Both the position numbers and the translations under genes were made by a program. From Clostridium tetanomorphum (GTDB lineage: Bacteria > Bacillota > Clostridia > Clostridiales > Clostridiaceae), in NCBI RefSeq assembly GCF_017873215.1, contig NZ_JAGGKA010000032.1, forward strand, positions 1 through 32,408: a DNA stretch of 32,408 nucleotides. Direction: 5' to 3'. Numbering within the stretch: position 1 is the first letter of the stretch; each line of letters starts with the position of its first letter. Positions 19,272 through 26,835 of the stretch are shown here, one piece after another. The notes under the pieces were generated by a model. The model worked only from the letters and a program-made list of their open reading frames with translations. It was not told the origin of the DNA and made no database searches.

Positions 19272-20118
19272 TTTTCATCTCACCTTTCAAACTAATAGTA
19301 GTTCCATAATTAGAAAATATATTATTAATTAATGAGTGTTCTTTTCTTCCATCAATTAAATAAACTTTTTTAGTTCCTTTTTCTAATGCATCAATACAAC
19401 ATTCCATTTTAGGTATCATTCCACCATTTATAATTCCTAAATCAATATAATCTTTTATTTCATTAGTTGTAATAGAATTTATTATAGTGGATTTATCGTT
19501 AATATCTTTATATATTCCTTGAACATCTGTTAAAATAATAAGTTTTTCAGCCTTCAAGGATGAACTTATATATGAAGCAACATAATCCGCATTTATGTTA
19601 TATTTATTTCCTTCTTTATCGCATCCAATTGGGGAAATAATTGGTACATAACCTGCATTAAGTAAATCAAAAATCAAATCTTTATTTATTGCTTCAACTT
19701 CACCAACAAATCCAATATCGACAGGTTCTCCATCTATATTTAAGTATTTCCTTTTAACAGTTATAAGGTTATTATCTCTTCCGCTAATTCCTATCGCCTT
19801 TATGCCATTAATATTAAGAGAACATGCTATGTTTTTATTTATTTTACCTGATAAAACCATTTCTGCTATTTCTATTGTGCTTTCATCTGTAATCCTAAGA
19901 CCATTAATAAAGTTACTTGCAATACCAACTTTTTTTAACCACTTTGATATTTCAGGACCACCTCCATGAACAATTACTATATTAATTCCTGCACGATTTA
20001 AAGCTAAAATATCCTGAAAAAATGCTTCTTGTGAAAATTTATTCTCCATTATGCTACCACCATACTTAATAACAAAGGTTTTACCTTTAAAAGCTTCGAG
20101 GTCTTTCTGAATTTCCAT
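19258..20118 (-). CDS. argB: N-acetylglutamate kinase
   Basis: 286 residues of the amino-acid kinase family. It phosphorylates N-acetylglutamate, the second step of arginine synthesis. Motifs: KYGGSIME (ATP phosphate binding), IVHGGGPEISKWL, the GLRITD substrate region, ILTDVQGIY and GGMIPKMECCIDAL. It is close to the length of arginine-inhibited NAGK enzymes. It is the first gene of the argBD operon, with ATG at 20118 and a divergent promoter shared with argC. Confidence 0.95.
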   Translation of the reverse strand: MEIQKDLEAFKGKTFVIKYGGSIMENKFSQEAFFQDILALNRAGINIVIVHGGGPEISKWLKKVGIASNFINGLRITDESTIEIAEMVLSGKINKNIACSLNINGIKAIGISGRDNNLITVKRKYLNIDGEPVDIGFVGEVEAINKDLIFDLLNAGYVPIISPIGCDKEGNKYNINADYVASYISSSLKAEKLIILTDVQGIYKDINDKSTIINSITTNEIKDYIDLGIINGGMIPKMECCIDALEKGTKKVYLIDGRKEHSLINNIFSNYGTTISLKGEMKNDKN

Positions 20119-20156
20119 TTCATCACACCAACTTTCAAATATAATAGTATTATATT

Positions 20157-20224
20157 TGAATAATTATACTATTATATTTATATATATTCAATATTTTTTA
20201 TAAAATATATTGAATATATATTCT
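20157..20224. promoter_or_regulatory. Three ARG-box-like operators between argB and argC
   Basis: Against the TGAAT-N4-ATTCA consensus for ArgR/AhrC there are three sites. TGAATATATATTCT (20211-20224) misses one position. TTTATATATATTCA (20177-20190) and TGAATAATTATACT (20157-20170) each miss two. The first overlaps the argC -35 and spacer; the second and third overlap the argB -35 and -10. This predicts joint repression by arginine through ArgR. Confidence 0.65.
20163..20191 (-). promoter_or_regulatory. argBD promoter
   Basis: On the minus strand TTGAAT (20186-20191) and a perfect TATAAT (20163-20168) are exactly 17 bp apart, about 45 bp upstream of the argB start and overlapped by two ARG-box-like sites. 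Confidence 0.7.
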
Positions 20225-20238
20225 TTTTTATGTATAAT
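20210..20238 (+). promoter_or_regulatory. argCJ promoter
   Basis: TTGAAT (20210-20215) and a perfect TATAAT (20233-20238) are exactly 17 bp apart. The transcript would start near 20245, after the first in-frame ATG at 20230, which supports the downstream argC start at 20266. Confidence 0.72.
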
Positions 20239-20265
20239 CTATATATAATTTTAGGAGGTGATGGT

Positions 20266-21303
20266 ATGATAAGTGTAGGAATACTTGGCGCTACAGGCTA
20301 TGTAGGTCAACAGTTAGTGTGGTTCTTGCATAAACATCCAAAAGTAGAAATTAAGTTTATGGTTTCTTATAATTATGCAAATATAGAATTTAGTGAAATA
20401 TACAATAATTACTTTAATTTTATACAAAGTAAATGTATAGGCTTTGAAGAATATGAAAAGAAATTAGAGCAAATTGATGTACTCTTTATCGCACTACCTA
20501 ATGGAAGTTCTTTTGATATAGTAAAAAAAGCTTTGCTAAATAACGTAAAAGTTATAGATTTAGGAGCAGATTATAGATTAAATTCTCCTGATGTATACAA
20601 ACAATGGTACGGCATAGAACATAATGCAAAAAATTTACTTGCACAATCTGTATACGGCCTCTCAGAAATATATAGAGAAAAAATAAAAAAAAGCCGTCTC
20701 ATTGCTAATCCAGGTTGCTATACTACAGCAAGTATTTTAGCATTATATCCTTTGTTAGAAAAAAATTTAGTAGATACAAAATCTATAATAATAGATGGGA
20801 AATCAGGAATATCAGGTGCAGGTAAAACATTAAAAACTAATTCTTTGTTCTGTGAATGTAATGAATCAGTAAAAGCATATGGTGTAGCTGGGCATAGACA
20901 TACTCCTGAAATTGAGCAACAATTATCTGCTGCAGCTAAAAAAGAAGTTATATTAACATTTACTCCTCATTTAATACCAATGAATCGTGGTATTTTAGCA
21001 ACTTGTTATGCTAATTTAAAAACCGTTATATCGGAAGAAGATTTATATAACTTATATAATTCATTTTATGGTAAGGAATACTTTATTAGAATTTTAAAAA
21101 ATTTACCTGAAACTCGAAATGTAAGAGGAAGTAATTTATGTGATATTGGTATGAGAATAGATAAGAGAACTAATAAAGTAATAGTTATATCTGCCATAGA
21201 TAATTTAATGAAAGGTGCAGCAGGGCAAGCTATACAAAATATGAATATAATGTTTGGAATTGATGAAAAAGAAGGCATTGACGTTTTATCCATGCAAATC
21301 TAA
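20266..21303 (+). CDS. argC: N-acetyl-gamma-glutamyl-phosphate reductase
   Basis: 345 residues. NADPH-dependent reduction of N-acetylglutamyl phosphate to the semialdehyde. The N-terminal Rossmann motif [13 protein letters not shown], the catalytic Cys151 in [11 protein letters not shown] and the HRHTPEI segment are typical of ArgC. The frame is open from ATG 20230, but that codon lies upstream of the -10 element. AGGAGGTGA (20253-20261) is 7 nt before ATG 20266, so that is the start. It is followed by argJ after 34 bp, in the same operon. Confidence 0.95.
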   Translation: MISVGILGATGYVGQQLVWFLHKHPKVEIKFMVSYNYANIEFSEIYNNYFNFIQSKCIGFEEYEKKLEQIDVLFIALPNGSSFDIVKKALLNNVKVIDLGADYRLNSPDVYKQWYGIEHNAKNLLAQSVYGLSEIYREKIKKSRLIANPGCYTTASILALYPLLEKNLVDTKSIIIDGKSGISGAGKTLKTNSLFCECNESVKAYGVAGHRHTPEIEQQLSAAAKKEVILTFTPHLIPMNRGILATCYANLKTVISEEDLYNLYNSFYGKEYFIRILKNLPETRNVRGSNLCDIGMRIDKRTNKVIVISAIDNLMKGAAGQAIQNMNIMFGIDEKEGIDVLSMQI

Positions 21304-21337
21304 TAATTTAAATTTATTTAGGAGGGAGAAATAGCAT

Positions 21338-22555
21338 ATGAAAATATTAAGTAACAGTTTTGCTAATGGTGTTAAGGGATTTAAAACAGCAGGAATTGCA
21401 GCAGGTCTAAAGAAAAGTTGTAAAAAAGATCTTGCTATTATATATAGTGAAAAAAATGCTGTATCAGCAGGCACATTTACTACAAATAAAGTAAAAGCAG
21501 CTTGTGTAGTTTTAAATATGGAAAATATAAAACATCATAACACTCAAGCTATTATTATAAATAGTGGACACGCAAATGCATGTACTGGCGACAATGGTTT
21601 TAAAGATGCGAAAACCATAAATGAAATCACTTCAAAAGAACTTGGTTTAAAATCAGAAGAAGTACTACAAGCATCCACAGGTGTAATTGGGTTACCTATT
21701 CCAATGGATATCATGAAAGATGGTATAAAAAAAGTTTGTAGTAAAATTTCAAATGATGGAGGAGATGATACTGCAAAAGCTATCCTTACCACTGATACAA
21801 AAACTAAATATATAACTATAGAAATAGAAATTGATAGTAAAAAAGTATTGCTTAGTGGTGTTGCAAAAGGTTCTGGAATGATTAAGCCTAATATGGCTAC
21901 CATGCTAAGTTTTGTAGTAACAGATGCTAATATAAGTAAAGAAATGCTTAATAAAGCAGTAAAAAATAGTGTTAAGGATTCATATAACATGATTTCTGTA
22001 GATGGCGATATAAGTACTAATGATATGTTTTTAGTAATGGCTAATGGAGCTGCTGAAAATAAAATAATAGATTGCGAAAATGATAATTATAAGATTTTTA
22101 AAGAGGCATTAGATTTTATAAATATTGAGCTTGCAAAAAAAATAGCACGAGATGGAGAAGGAGCCACTAAGCTTATAGAATCACATGTTGTAAATTCATG
22201 TAGTGTAGATAGTGCTAAAAAGTGTGCTATGTCAATAGTATCTTCAAATTTAGTAAAAGCGGCGTTATTTGGAAGTGACCCAAACTGGGGAAGAGTAATT
22301 TGCGCTCTTGGATATTCCGGTGGTGAGTTTTCTATAGATAAAGTAAATCTTACTTTTAAAAGTTCCATTGGAGAAATTGAAGTATTTAAAAATGGAATGA
22401 ATCTAAATTTTGATGAAAATAAAGCTAGAAATATTCTTCAAGCTGATAATATTATATTATATGTAGACTTAAACGATGGAAAATATAGTGCAAAAGCTTG
22501 GGGATGTGATCTAACATATAAATATGTAGAGATAAATGGACAATATAGGACTTAA
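21338..22555 (+). CDS. argJ: Bifunctional ornithine acetyltransferase / N-acetylglutamate synthase
   Basis: 405 residues. ArgJ recycles the acetyl group from N-acetylornithine to glutamate, and bifunctional forms also use acetyl-CoA. It is made as a proprotein that cleaves itself before a Thr nucleophile; here the site is Ala187-Thr188 in KPNMATMLSF. Other signatures are INSGHANACTG, ASTGVIGLPIP and the C-terminal AWGCDLTY...NGQYRT. The start ATG follows AGGAGGG. With argC, argB and argD it completes the cyclic acetylated pathway from glutamate to ornithine. Its end lies only 20 bp from the tRNA-derived attachment site. Confidence 0.96.
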   Translation: MKILSNSFANGVKGFKTAGIAAGLKKSCKKDLAIIYSEKNAVSAGTFTTNKVKAACVVLNMENIKHHNTQAIIINSGHANACTGDNGFKDAKTINEITSKELGLKSEEVLQASTGVIGLPIPMDIMKDGIKKVCSKISNDGGDDTAKAILTTDTKTKYITIEIEIDSKKVLLSGVAKGSGMIKPNMATMLSFVVTDANISKEMLNKAVKNSVKDSYNMISVDGDISTNDMFLVMANGAAENKIIDCENDNYKIFKEALDFINIELAKKIARDGEGATKLIESHVVNSCSVDSAKKCAMSIVSSNLVKAALFGSDPNWGRVICALGYSGGEFSIDKVNLTFKSSIGEIEVFKNGMNLNFDENKARNILQADNIILYVDLNDGKYSAKAWGCDLTYKYVEINGQYRT

Positions 22556-22575
22556 TATATATCATTTAATTTTTC

Positions 22576-22624
22576 TGGTGCTCCTGACAGGCTTTGAACC
22601 TGCGACCTGCTGATTACGAATCAT
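22576..22624 (-). mobile_element. Attachment site: 3' part of a tRNA-Thr(CGT) gene
   Basis: Read on the minus strand, the sequence gives an anticodon loop TTCGTAA (anticodon CGT, Thr), the 3' anticodon-stem strand TCAGC, a T-arm GCAGG-TTCAAAG-CCTGT, an acceptor strand CAGGAGC and ACCA. The 5' half (acceptor, D-arm) is absent; the flank to the right is unrelated AT-rich DNA. A truncated tRNA 3' end is the usual direct-repeat copy left by tRNA-targeting integrases. The intact gene should mark the other end of the element, beyond the window to the right. Confidence 0.85.
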
Positions 22625-22656
22625 AATTATTTATTGATTATTAATTTTTATATATT

Positions 22657-22782
22657 TTATTCATTCTTTATAACTATTGATATAAAAGGCATTGAACTCA
22701 CAACATTCCTTGTTAATACATTTTTACTTGTAGTGTTTTCAATGTCCTTTCCCACCAATTTCCCCACCAAATTGTTCAGTTT
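22657..22782 (-). pseudogene. Possible integrase C-terminal remnant
   Basis: An open frame of 41 codons without a start, preceded by a stop. It begins KLNNLVGKLVGKDIEN, which resembles the extreme C-terminus of tyrosine-type phage integrases of Firmicutes. It lies about 30 bp inside the att site, in the orientation expected of an integrase reading toward attL. The catalytic domain is missing: the next gene starts within about 20 bp. The same DNA in another frame reads EQFGGEIGGKGH, also reminiscent of integrase tails, so the original frame is uncertain. Confidence 0.4.
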
Positions 22783-22798
22783 TTATAAATTATCTTAT

Positions 22799-23590
22799 TT
22801 ATATACTTAGCTCATTATAAATTTGCACATTTTTAATTTCTTGAAGAATTGTTTTATATTCATCTGAAAGCACATCCTTAATAATTCTATTATCACTAGT
22901 ATTATTTTCTAACATTAATTCTTCCCATTTCACTTTATTCCATTTCTCTTTACTATCTGATGTAATTCCACTCCATCCATCAGTAGTACGATCTTTTTCC
23001 AATACATCAATAAATGTTTTATGGTTGAATACTTTTTCTGATGTTCTTATAATTTGTTGATATAATTCTGGTGATGGACTTATTTCAATAAGATTAGAGG
23101 TTTCTAATAAATCTTTTATTGTCATCAATTCACCATATAACAGATAAATTTTATCAATATATAATTTAACACTATCAATATAGCTCAATGAAGATACATT
23201 TTTAATCCATTCATTACTAAAATACATTCTCAGCGGAGTATTTTCTGTATAGTCACCTATCTTTTGAGCTATATATAACTTTTTTAAATCATTTAATCCT
23301 AAAAACAAGTCATAATATACAATTAATGCATCCTCTTGAATTTTTTTTATTTGCCTTATTTGTTCAGATTTTAAAACTTTTTTTTGAATTTTTCTAGTTT
23401 CATTTGTTGAAACATATAATGCAATTAAAGTAGTTATGCCCCCAATAGCACCACCAATAAAACTTGCTAAAATTCCATACCACTCTGGATATGATAAATT
23501 AGCATATATAAGTTTTAACGCTAGTGGAAAGATTATTGTAAAAATAATAAATGACCCAATTATCCATTTAATATATCCATTCTTATCTAT
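22799..23590 (-). CDS. Two-TM membrane protein of unknown function, ATA start
   Basis: I do not recognise this protein. A 263-codon frame runs from an ATA codon at 23590, placed 7 nt after a strong AAGGAGG. The sequence after it (DKNGYIKWIIGSFIIF) reads like a normal N-terminus. Two membrane helices follow (about residues 9-29 and 40-62, the second Gly-rich: ASFIGGAIGGITTLIAL). After these come a basic amphipathic stretch (ETRKIQKKVLKSEQIRQIKKIQ) and a soluble helical region with a WSGITSD segment. The first conventional start, TTG at 23308, would remove both membrane helices and lacks a ribosome binding site. Either ATA is used at low efficiency or the gene lost its ATG. Possible element cargo such as superinfection exclusion; this is only a guess. 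Confidence 0.6.
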   Translation of the reverse strand: MDKNGYIKWIIGSFIIFTIIFPLALKLIYANLSYPEWYGILASFIGGAIGGITTLIALYVSTNETRKIQKKVLKSEQIRQIKKIQEDALIVYYDLFLGLNDLKKLYIAQKIGDYTENTPLRMYFSNEWIKNVSSLSYIDSVKLYIDKIYLLYGELMTIKDLLETSNLIEISPSPELYQQIIRTSEKVFNHKTFIDVLEKDRTTDGWSGITSDSKEKWNKVKWEELMLENNTSDNRIIKDVLSDEYKTILQEIKNVQIYNELSI

Positions 23591-23610
23591 ATTGGATTAC
23601 CTCCTTTAAA

Positions 23611-24039
23611 TTATAAATTCTACTTACTTAGTAGATATAATTCTTTCCCATTAATATTTAATTTCCATGTAATTTTTAATAACAATTCTATTATCTATAC
23701 CTTAATTTGTTTTAATAAAACTTTTCAATACTCATATACATTTATCACTAAAATCCCATTGAACTAATTCTTAATATATATTAATACTCATATATATATT
23801 AGAAACATAACTATTCCATATATGTAATCTATATTTCACCGATATATTTAGCTTATTATACTATGAAACTGTTTTTAAACCCGTTACCAATATTCTGGTA
23901 TTCTTACATATTTAATAATAAAATAAACTTTTAGATAGTATATTTTATATTTTTGTGGCAAAACTAAAGTTATATGCATATATTTAAAGTAAATAGGTAA
24001 TTACCTGCTATTAATATACTATAATCTAATCATACATTG
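23611..24039. other. Non-coding AT-rich stretch, no gene seen
   Basis: About 430 bp with stops in all frames. It contains short dyads (for example ACCA-ATATTC-TGGT near 23909) and the perfect palindrome AGGTAATTACCT at 23995-24006, which may be an operator for the RNA promoter that follows. Nothing else is recognised. Confidence 0.45.
23995..24006. promoter_or_regulatory. Palindromic operator candidate
   Basis: AGGTAATTACCT is a perfect 12-bp palindrome centred about 40 bp upstream of the TTGACA at 24040-24045. It could bind a dimeric regulator. Confidence 0.3.
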
Positions 24040-24069
24040 TTGACAATATATATGCTTAGATGTTATATT
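24040..24069 (+). promoter_or_regulatory. Promoter of a candidate small RNA
   Basis: A perfect TTGACA (24040-24045) and TATATT (24064-24069) are 18 bp apart, giving a start near 24076. No plus-strand gene follows, only a short structured region ending in a terminator. Confidence 0.55.
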
Positions 24070-24075
24070 TAATGT

Positions 24076-24155
24076 AACAAATAGTATATAGCTCATCTAC
24101 CGATGGTAGAAGGAGATCACCGGATTCCTGTTGGGAAGACCGGTATTTTTATTTT
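24076..24155 (+). ncRNA. Candidate small structured RNA of about 80 nt
   Basis: From the predicted start the transcript contains a 6-bp hairpin (TCTACC 24096-24101 with GGTAGA 24105-24110), an unpaired AGGAGATC and a compound terminator hairpin. In the hairpin ACCGG (24119-24123) pairs with CCGGT (24140-24144), enclosing TTCC/GGAA, and TATTTTTATTTT follows. No open reading frame of note is present. Its 3' end overlaps the convergent minus-strand gene ending at 24149, so it could act as antisense to that mRNA's 3' end or act in trans. It matches no riboswitch family I know. Confidence 0.45.
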
Positions 24156-24778
24156 ATAGATTTTATATATTTATTATATTCCTTGTCCATTTTTTTCTTA
24201 TCACCTGGAAGAAACACCGGATATGCTGTTCTGAAATCTAAATAATTTAATTTTGTTTTATCTTTTTTATCATATAATTCATTAAATACAATTAAGTAAT
24301 CTACAATCCCTGACTGATACCTAACATATCTACTCCAGTACCATTTCCCCATACCATCCTTAGAATCATATCTCCATATTTTCGTATTTGCATTATTATT
24401 ATTAGCATATTTTATTATTTCAGGTATCCAATGAATTCTAGATAGTCTATAATAACACTCTACTCTATTTAGTTTTTGAAAAATAAAATTGGCATTATTA
24501 ATATTACATTGAGGGATACATTTTATTGAACCTATGTCATTAGTACATGGTAATATTTTTTGATGGTATCCCTTATCTTTAAGACTAATACTATGCAAAT
24601 ATCTTTCTTCCATACCATTAATTTTTTTATTTTCTATAAATATTTTAATTCCTTGTAAACTCGGTCTTATTTCAGGATTTATAAATGTATTACATAACCC
24701 TTCATATTCTGCTTTTATATCTATGAAGATATTTCTGTTAGAAAACATCTTTGGCTGACTTAATCCATAGTACTCCAT
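24149..24778 (-). CDS. Uncharacterised protein, possibly BECR-fold nuclease
   Basis: 209 residues. The N-terminal half is not recognised. The C-terminal half (RLSRIHWIPEIIKYA, a basic and Trp-rich centre KWYWSRYVRYQ, DYLIVFNEL, LDFRTAYPVFLPG, KKKMDKEYNKY) follows the order I associate with phage-encoded BECR-fold (Barnase-EndoU-ColicinE5/D-RelE) nuclease domains, which carry RxxRIxWI, DYxIVL and TAYP elements. This is a pattern-based guess. It is the second gene of a pair with the DUF3800 gene (13 bp gap, AGGTGGTGG ribosome binding site), so the two products probably act together, perhaps in defence or as a toxin. Confidence 0.5.
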   Translation of the reverse strand: MEYYGLSQPKMFSNRNIFIDIKAEYEGLCNTFINPEIRPSLQGIKIFIENKKINGMEERYLHSISLKDKGYHQKILPCTNDIGSIKCIPQCNINNANFIFQKLNRVECYYRLSRIHWIPEIIKYANNNNANTKIWRYDSKDGMGKWYWSRYVRYQSGIVDYLIVFNELYDKKDKTKLNYLDFRTAYPVFLPGDKKKMDKEYNKYIKSIK

Positions 24779-24791
24779 CTGTTTCCACCAC

Positions 24792-25508
24792 CTATTCCTG
24801 CATTGGATGCCATATGAATATATTAAATTTATCTTCTTGACGTAATGTAGTTTTAAGTAAACTATATCCTGTTTTCCTCTTTATAAATTCAACTAACTCT
24901 AATTTTGCAGTTGAATTTAATATCTCCCCCATATATAATCTATTAGCATATCCAACTGCTCCTATTAATATATCCACTAATTGCATTAATTCACTATCAC
25001 TTGAATTAATAATTTGCATGTTATTTATTAGTTTAAGATCAAAATCTAACTTTTCATTACATAAACATTTCTTTAGGTCTTTTATTTTTCTTCCACCTCT
25101 AGTATCCTTCTTATCTATATATATATTGTTAATTTTTCTTGCATCTATCATTTCTCTTAATAAATAAAAATACATTATATAATAAATCTCATTATGATCA
25201 TATTTTTCATAATTAAACTTATTTTTGTCCTGAAAAACAATTGTTCTAAATCTTAAATCATCATTGTTAAAAAAATACTCAATAACCTCTTTGTAAAATT
25301 CTATTTTATTATATGATGCCTTTGTCCACTTAACTTCATTAAATTTCCATATACCATGTCTGCTCTTTATCTTCCTTAATTCCTCACTTACATTTTTAAC
25401 TTTCTCTTTTGGGCAACTTATTCCTCCCAATATCATAGATACTTGCTTTGCTTTATTCTTATCAGTAAATTCCAAATGACAACTTTCATCACAATATATA
25501 TTAATCAT
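24792..25508 (-). CDS. DUF3800 domain protein
   Basis: 238 residues matching DUF3800, a family predicted to have an RNase H-like fold and common in mobile elements. It has the N-terminal acidic motif INIYCDESC (Asp7-Glu8-Ser9), a central NNIYIDKKDTRGGRK strand with acidic residues, and the C-terminal SDSELMQLVDILIGAVGYANR helix. The start ATG follows GAGGTGA. It leads a two-gene unit with the 209-residue protein and is separated from the sigma-like genes upstream by a terminator and about 200 bp. A nuclease-type role in phage defence or element biology is inference. Confidence 0.75.
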   Translation of the reverse strand: MINIYCDESCHLEFTDKNKAKQVSMILGGISCPKEKVKNVSEELRKIKSRHGIWKFNEVKWTKASYNKIEFYKEVIEYFFNNDDLRFRTIVFQDKNKFNYEKYDHNEIYYIMYFYLLREMIDARKINNIYIDKKDTRGGRKIKDLKKCLCNEKLDFDLKLINNMQIINSSDSELMQLVDILIGAVGYANRLYMGEILNSTAKLELVEFIKRKTGYSLLKTTLRQEDKFNIFIWHPMQE

Positions 25509-25693
25509 AATTCACCTCTATACAATATATGGTACTATAAAATTATACTATACTATTTAATTTTTCATAGTGTATATTAATTATCATAATTTAATTTTAT
25601 CTATAATACATCTTAATATCTGCTATTTACTTAATTTTCCGCCTATTTTTATAATTTTACTTCTGTAAATACAACAAAACTGTCTCTAGATAT

Positions 25694-25721
25694 AGAAAAA
25701 AGAACTAGCTTTCACTAGTCC
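25694..25721 (-). terminator. Terminator after the sigma-like gene cluster
   Basis: On the minus strand GGACTAG and CTAGTTC (7 bp, one G-T pair) enclose TGAAAG and are followed by TTTTTTCT. The stop codon of the sigma-like gene (25715) lies inside the stem. Confidence 0.65.
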
Positions 25722-26104
25722 TCTAATCCATATAACAATATTTCAGCAGTAAACACCATTCGCCCAATTGTATATAAAATATTATTAACCTTACTTTTCT
25801 TACAAAAACTCTGGCTATACCCCATTACACTTCCTATCTTTGAATATGACATATTTTCAAAATATCTATAACATATAATCTTCTGCTCCTGTTCACTTAG
25901 TACATCCATTGCATTTTTTAACTTTTCTATTTTTATTTCCAGTAATCTTTTTCTTCTACTTAGCATTTTAATTTCTTCTTTAGATTCTTCTACTTTTTCA
26001 CTGCACCTCATAATTTCTTCATCTAACTTACTTATTTCTTTTTTTACCTCTGGAATATTCTTAATATAATTTTCAGTTTTAATAATTAATTCATCTCTAG
26101 TCAT
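25715..26104 (-). CDS. Phage late-transcription regulator, sigma region 4-like
   Basis: 129 residues. Residues about 15-70 are a charged coiled coil. Residues about 68-115 form a sigma-70 region 4-type helix-turn-helix (LSEQEQKIICYRYFENMSYSKIGSVMGYS). This coiled coil plus region-4 layout is that of DUF1492/ArpU/RinA-type regulators that switch on phage late genes. The start ATG follows GGAGTG. It is third in a row of sigma-like genes and ends in a terminator. The target promoters are unknown. Confidence 0.75.
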   Translation of the reverse strand: MTRDELIIKTENYIKNIPEVKKEISKLDEEIMRCSEKVEESKEEIKMLSRRKRLLEIKIEKLKNAMDVLSEQEQKIICYRYFENMSYSKIGSVMGYSQSFCKKSKVNNILYTIGRMVFTAEILLYGLED

Positions 26105-26118
26105 TATATTTCACTCCT

Positions 26119-26829
26119 TCATATGGATAAATATCTATCTGCAAAATTAATTCTATTAATAGTTTTATCTATGCTATACTTTGCCTCTTCAATTTTTCTA
26201 GTATATATCTCTTCAGCCTTTATTGCTCCCCATGGGCTTCTTCTTATCTTTCTTAAAGCTGTATTTTCAGTATATCTAACATTTTCTAATGTAGTTCCAA
26301 ATACTCCTCCAACCTCATTTAATGTCATTGGCTTATTACCATTCCATCCATACCTAAGTTTTAATATTTCTCTTTCTTTTAAAGTGTTATGATCCATCAT
26401 TACTTCCTCTAGTTCTTTTCTAAGCTGCTGATTATATATTCGCTCTTCCACGTTCTCAAAGCTATAATCAACACTTTTTAGGGTATCCATAATCTCCGCA
26501 TCTTCATCTTTACCCACTGGAGTATTAAGGCTTGTTTCATCATTAGTGTTCTTTTGAGTTATATATCTGTTTATTTTGGAGTATATCCAATGTACTGCAT
26601 AGGTGGTAAACTTAGCTTTCTTAGGATTGTTAAAATCATATTTTTCAGCTGCTATCATTAAACCTATAAATCCTTCCTGCTCTAAATCCTCTTTATCTAT
26701 GCTATTAGTATCTTCTACATAAAACTTATTAGCTAACTTATATACAATACCTGTATTTTGCTCCATGAGCTTACTTAAAGCTTGTTTATCTCCTTGTTGA
26801 TATAATTGCACCAGTTCCTCATTAGTCAT
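26119..26829 (-). CDS. Sigma-70 family RNA polymerase sigma factor
   Basis: 236 residues with both core regions. Region 2 is about 20-95 (NTGIVYKLANKF, DLEQEGFIGLMIAAEKYDF, KFTTYAVHWIYSKINRYI, matching the -10-recognition and melting helices). Region 4 is about 145-200 (LKEREILKLRYGWNGNKPMTLNEVGGVFGTTLENVRYTE). Region 3 is short. The architecture resembles alternative sigma factors of the SigF/SigG class more than ECF factors. It lies 6 bp after the preceding gene stop and 14 bp before the next start, so the three genes form one operon. It may redirect host polymerase to element genes. Confidence 0.85.
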   Translation of the reverse strand: MTNEELVQLYQQGDKQALSKLMEQNTGIVYKLANKFYVEDTNSIDKEDLEQEGFIGLMIAAEKYDFNNPKKAKFTTYAVHWIYSKINRYITQKNTNDETSLNTPVGKDEDAEIMDTLKSVDYSFENVEERIYNQQLRKELEEVMMDHNTLKEREILKLRYGWNGNKPMTLNEVGGVFGTTLENVRYTENTALRKIRRSPWGAIKAEEIYTRKIEEAKYSIDKTINRINFADRYLSI

Positions 26830-26835
26830 GCTATA

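Noticed and set aside
20230-20265. Upstream ATG start for argC
   Set aside because: The ATG precedes the predicted -10 element and has no ribosome binding site, while AGGAGGTGA is placed correctly for 20266.
22685-22720. A second tRNA-like stretch (TTGAACTCACAACATTCCTTGTTAA) near the att site
   Set aside because: The would-be T-loop has no 5-bp T-stem and no acceptor or CCA follows, so it is better explained as part of the open frame of the integrase-like tail.
24076-24155. The small RNA as a riboswitch for a downstream gene
   Set aside because: No plus-strand gene follows its terminator, and none of the known riboswitch cores I can recall (glycine, fluoride, c-di-GMP, guanidine, preQ1) matches.
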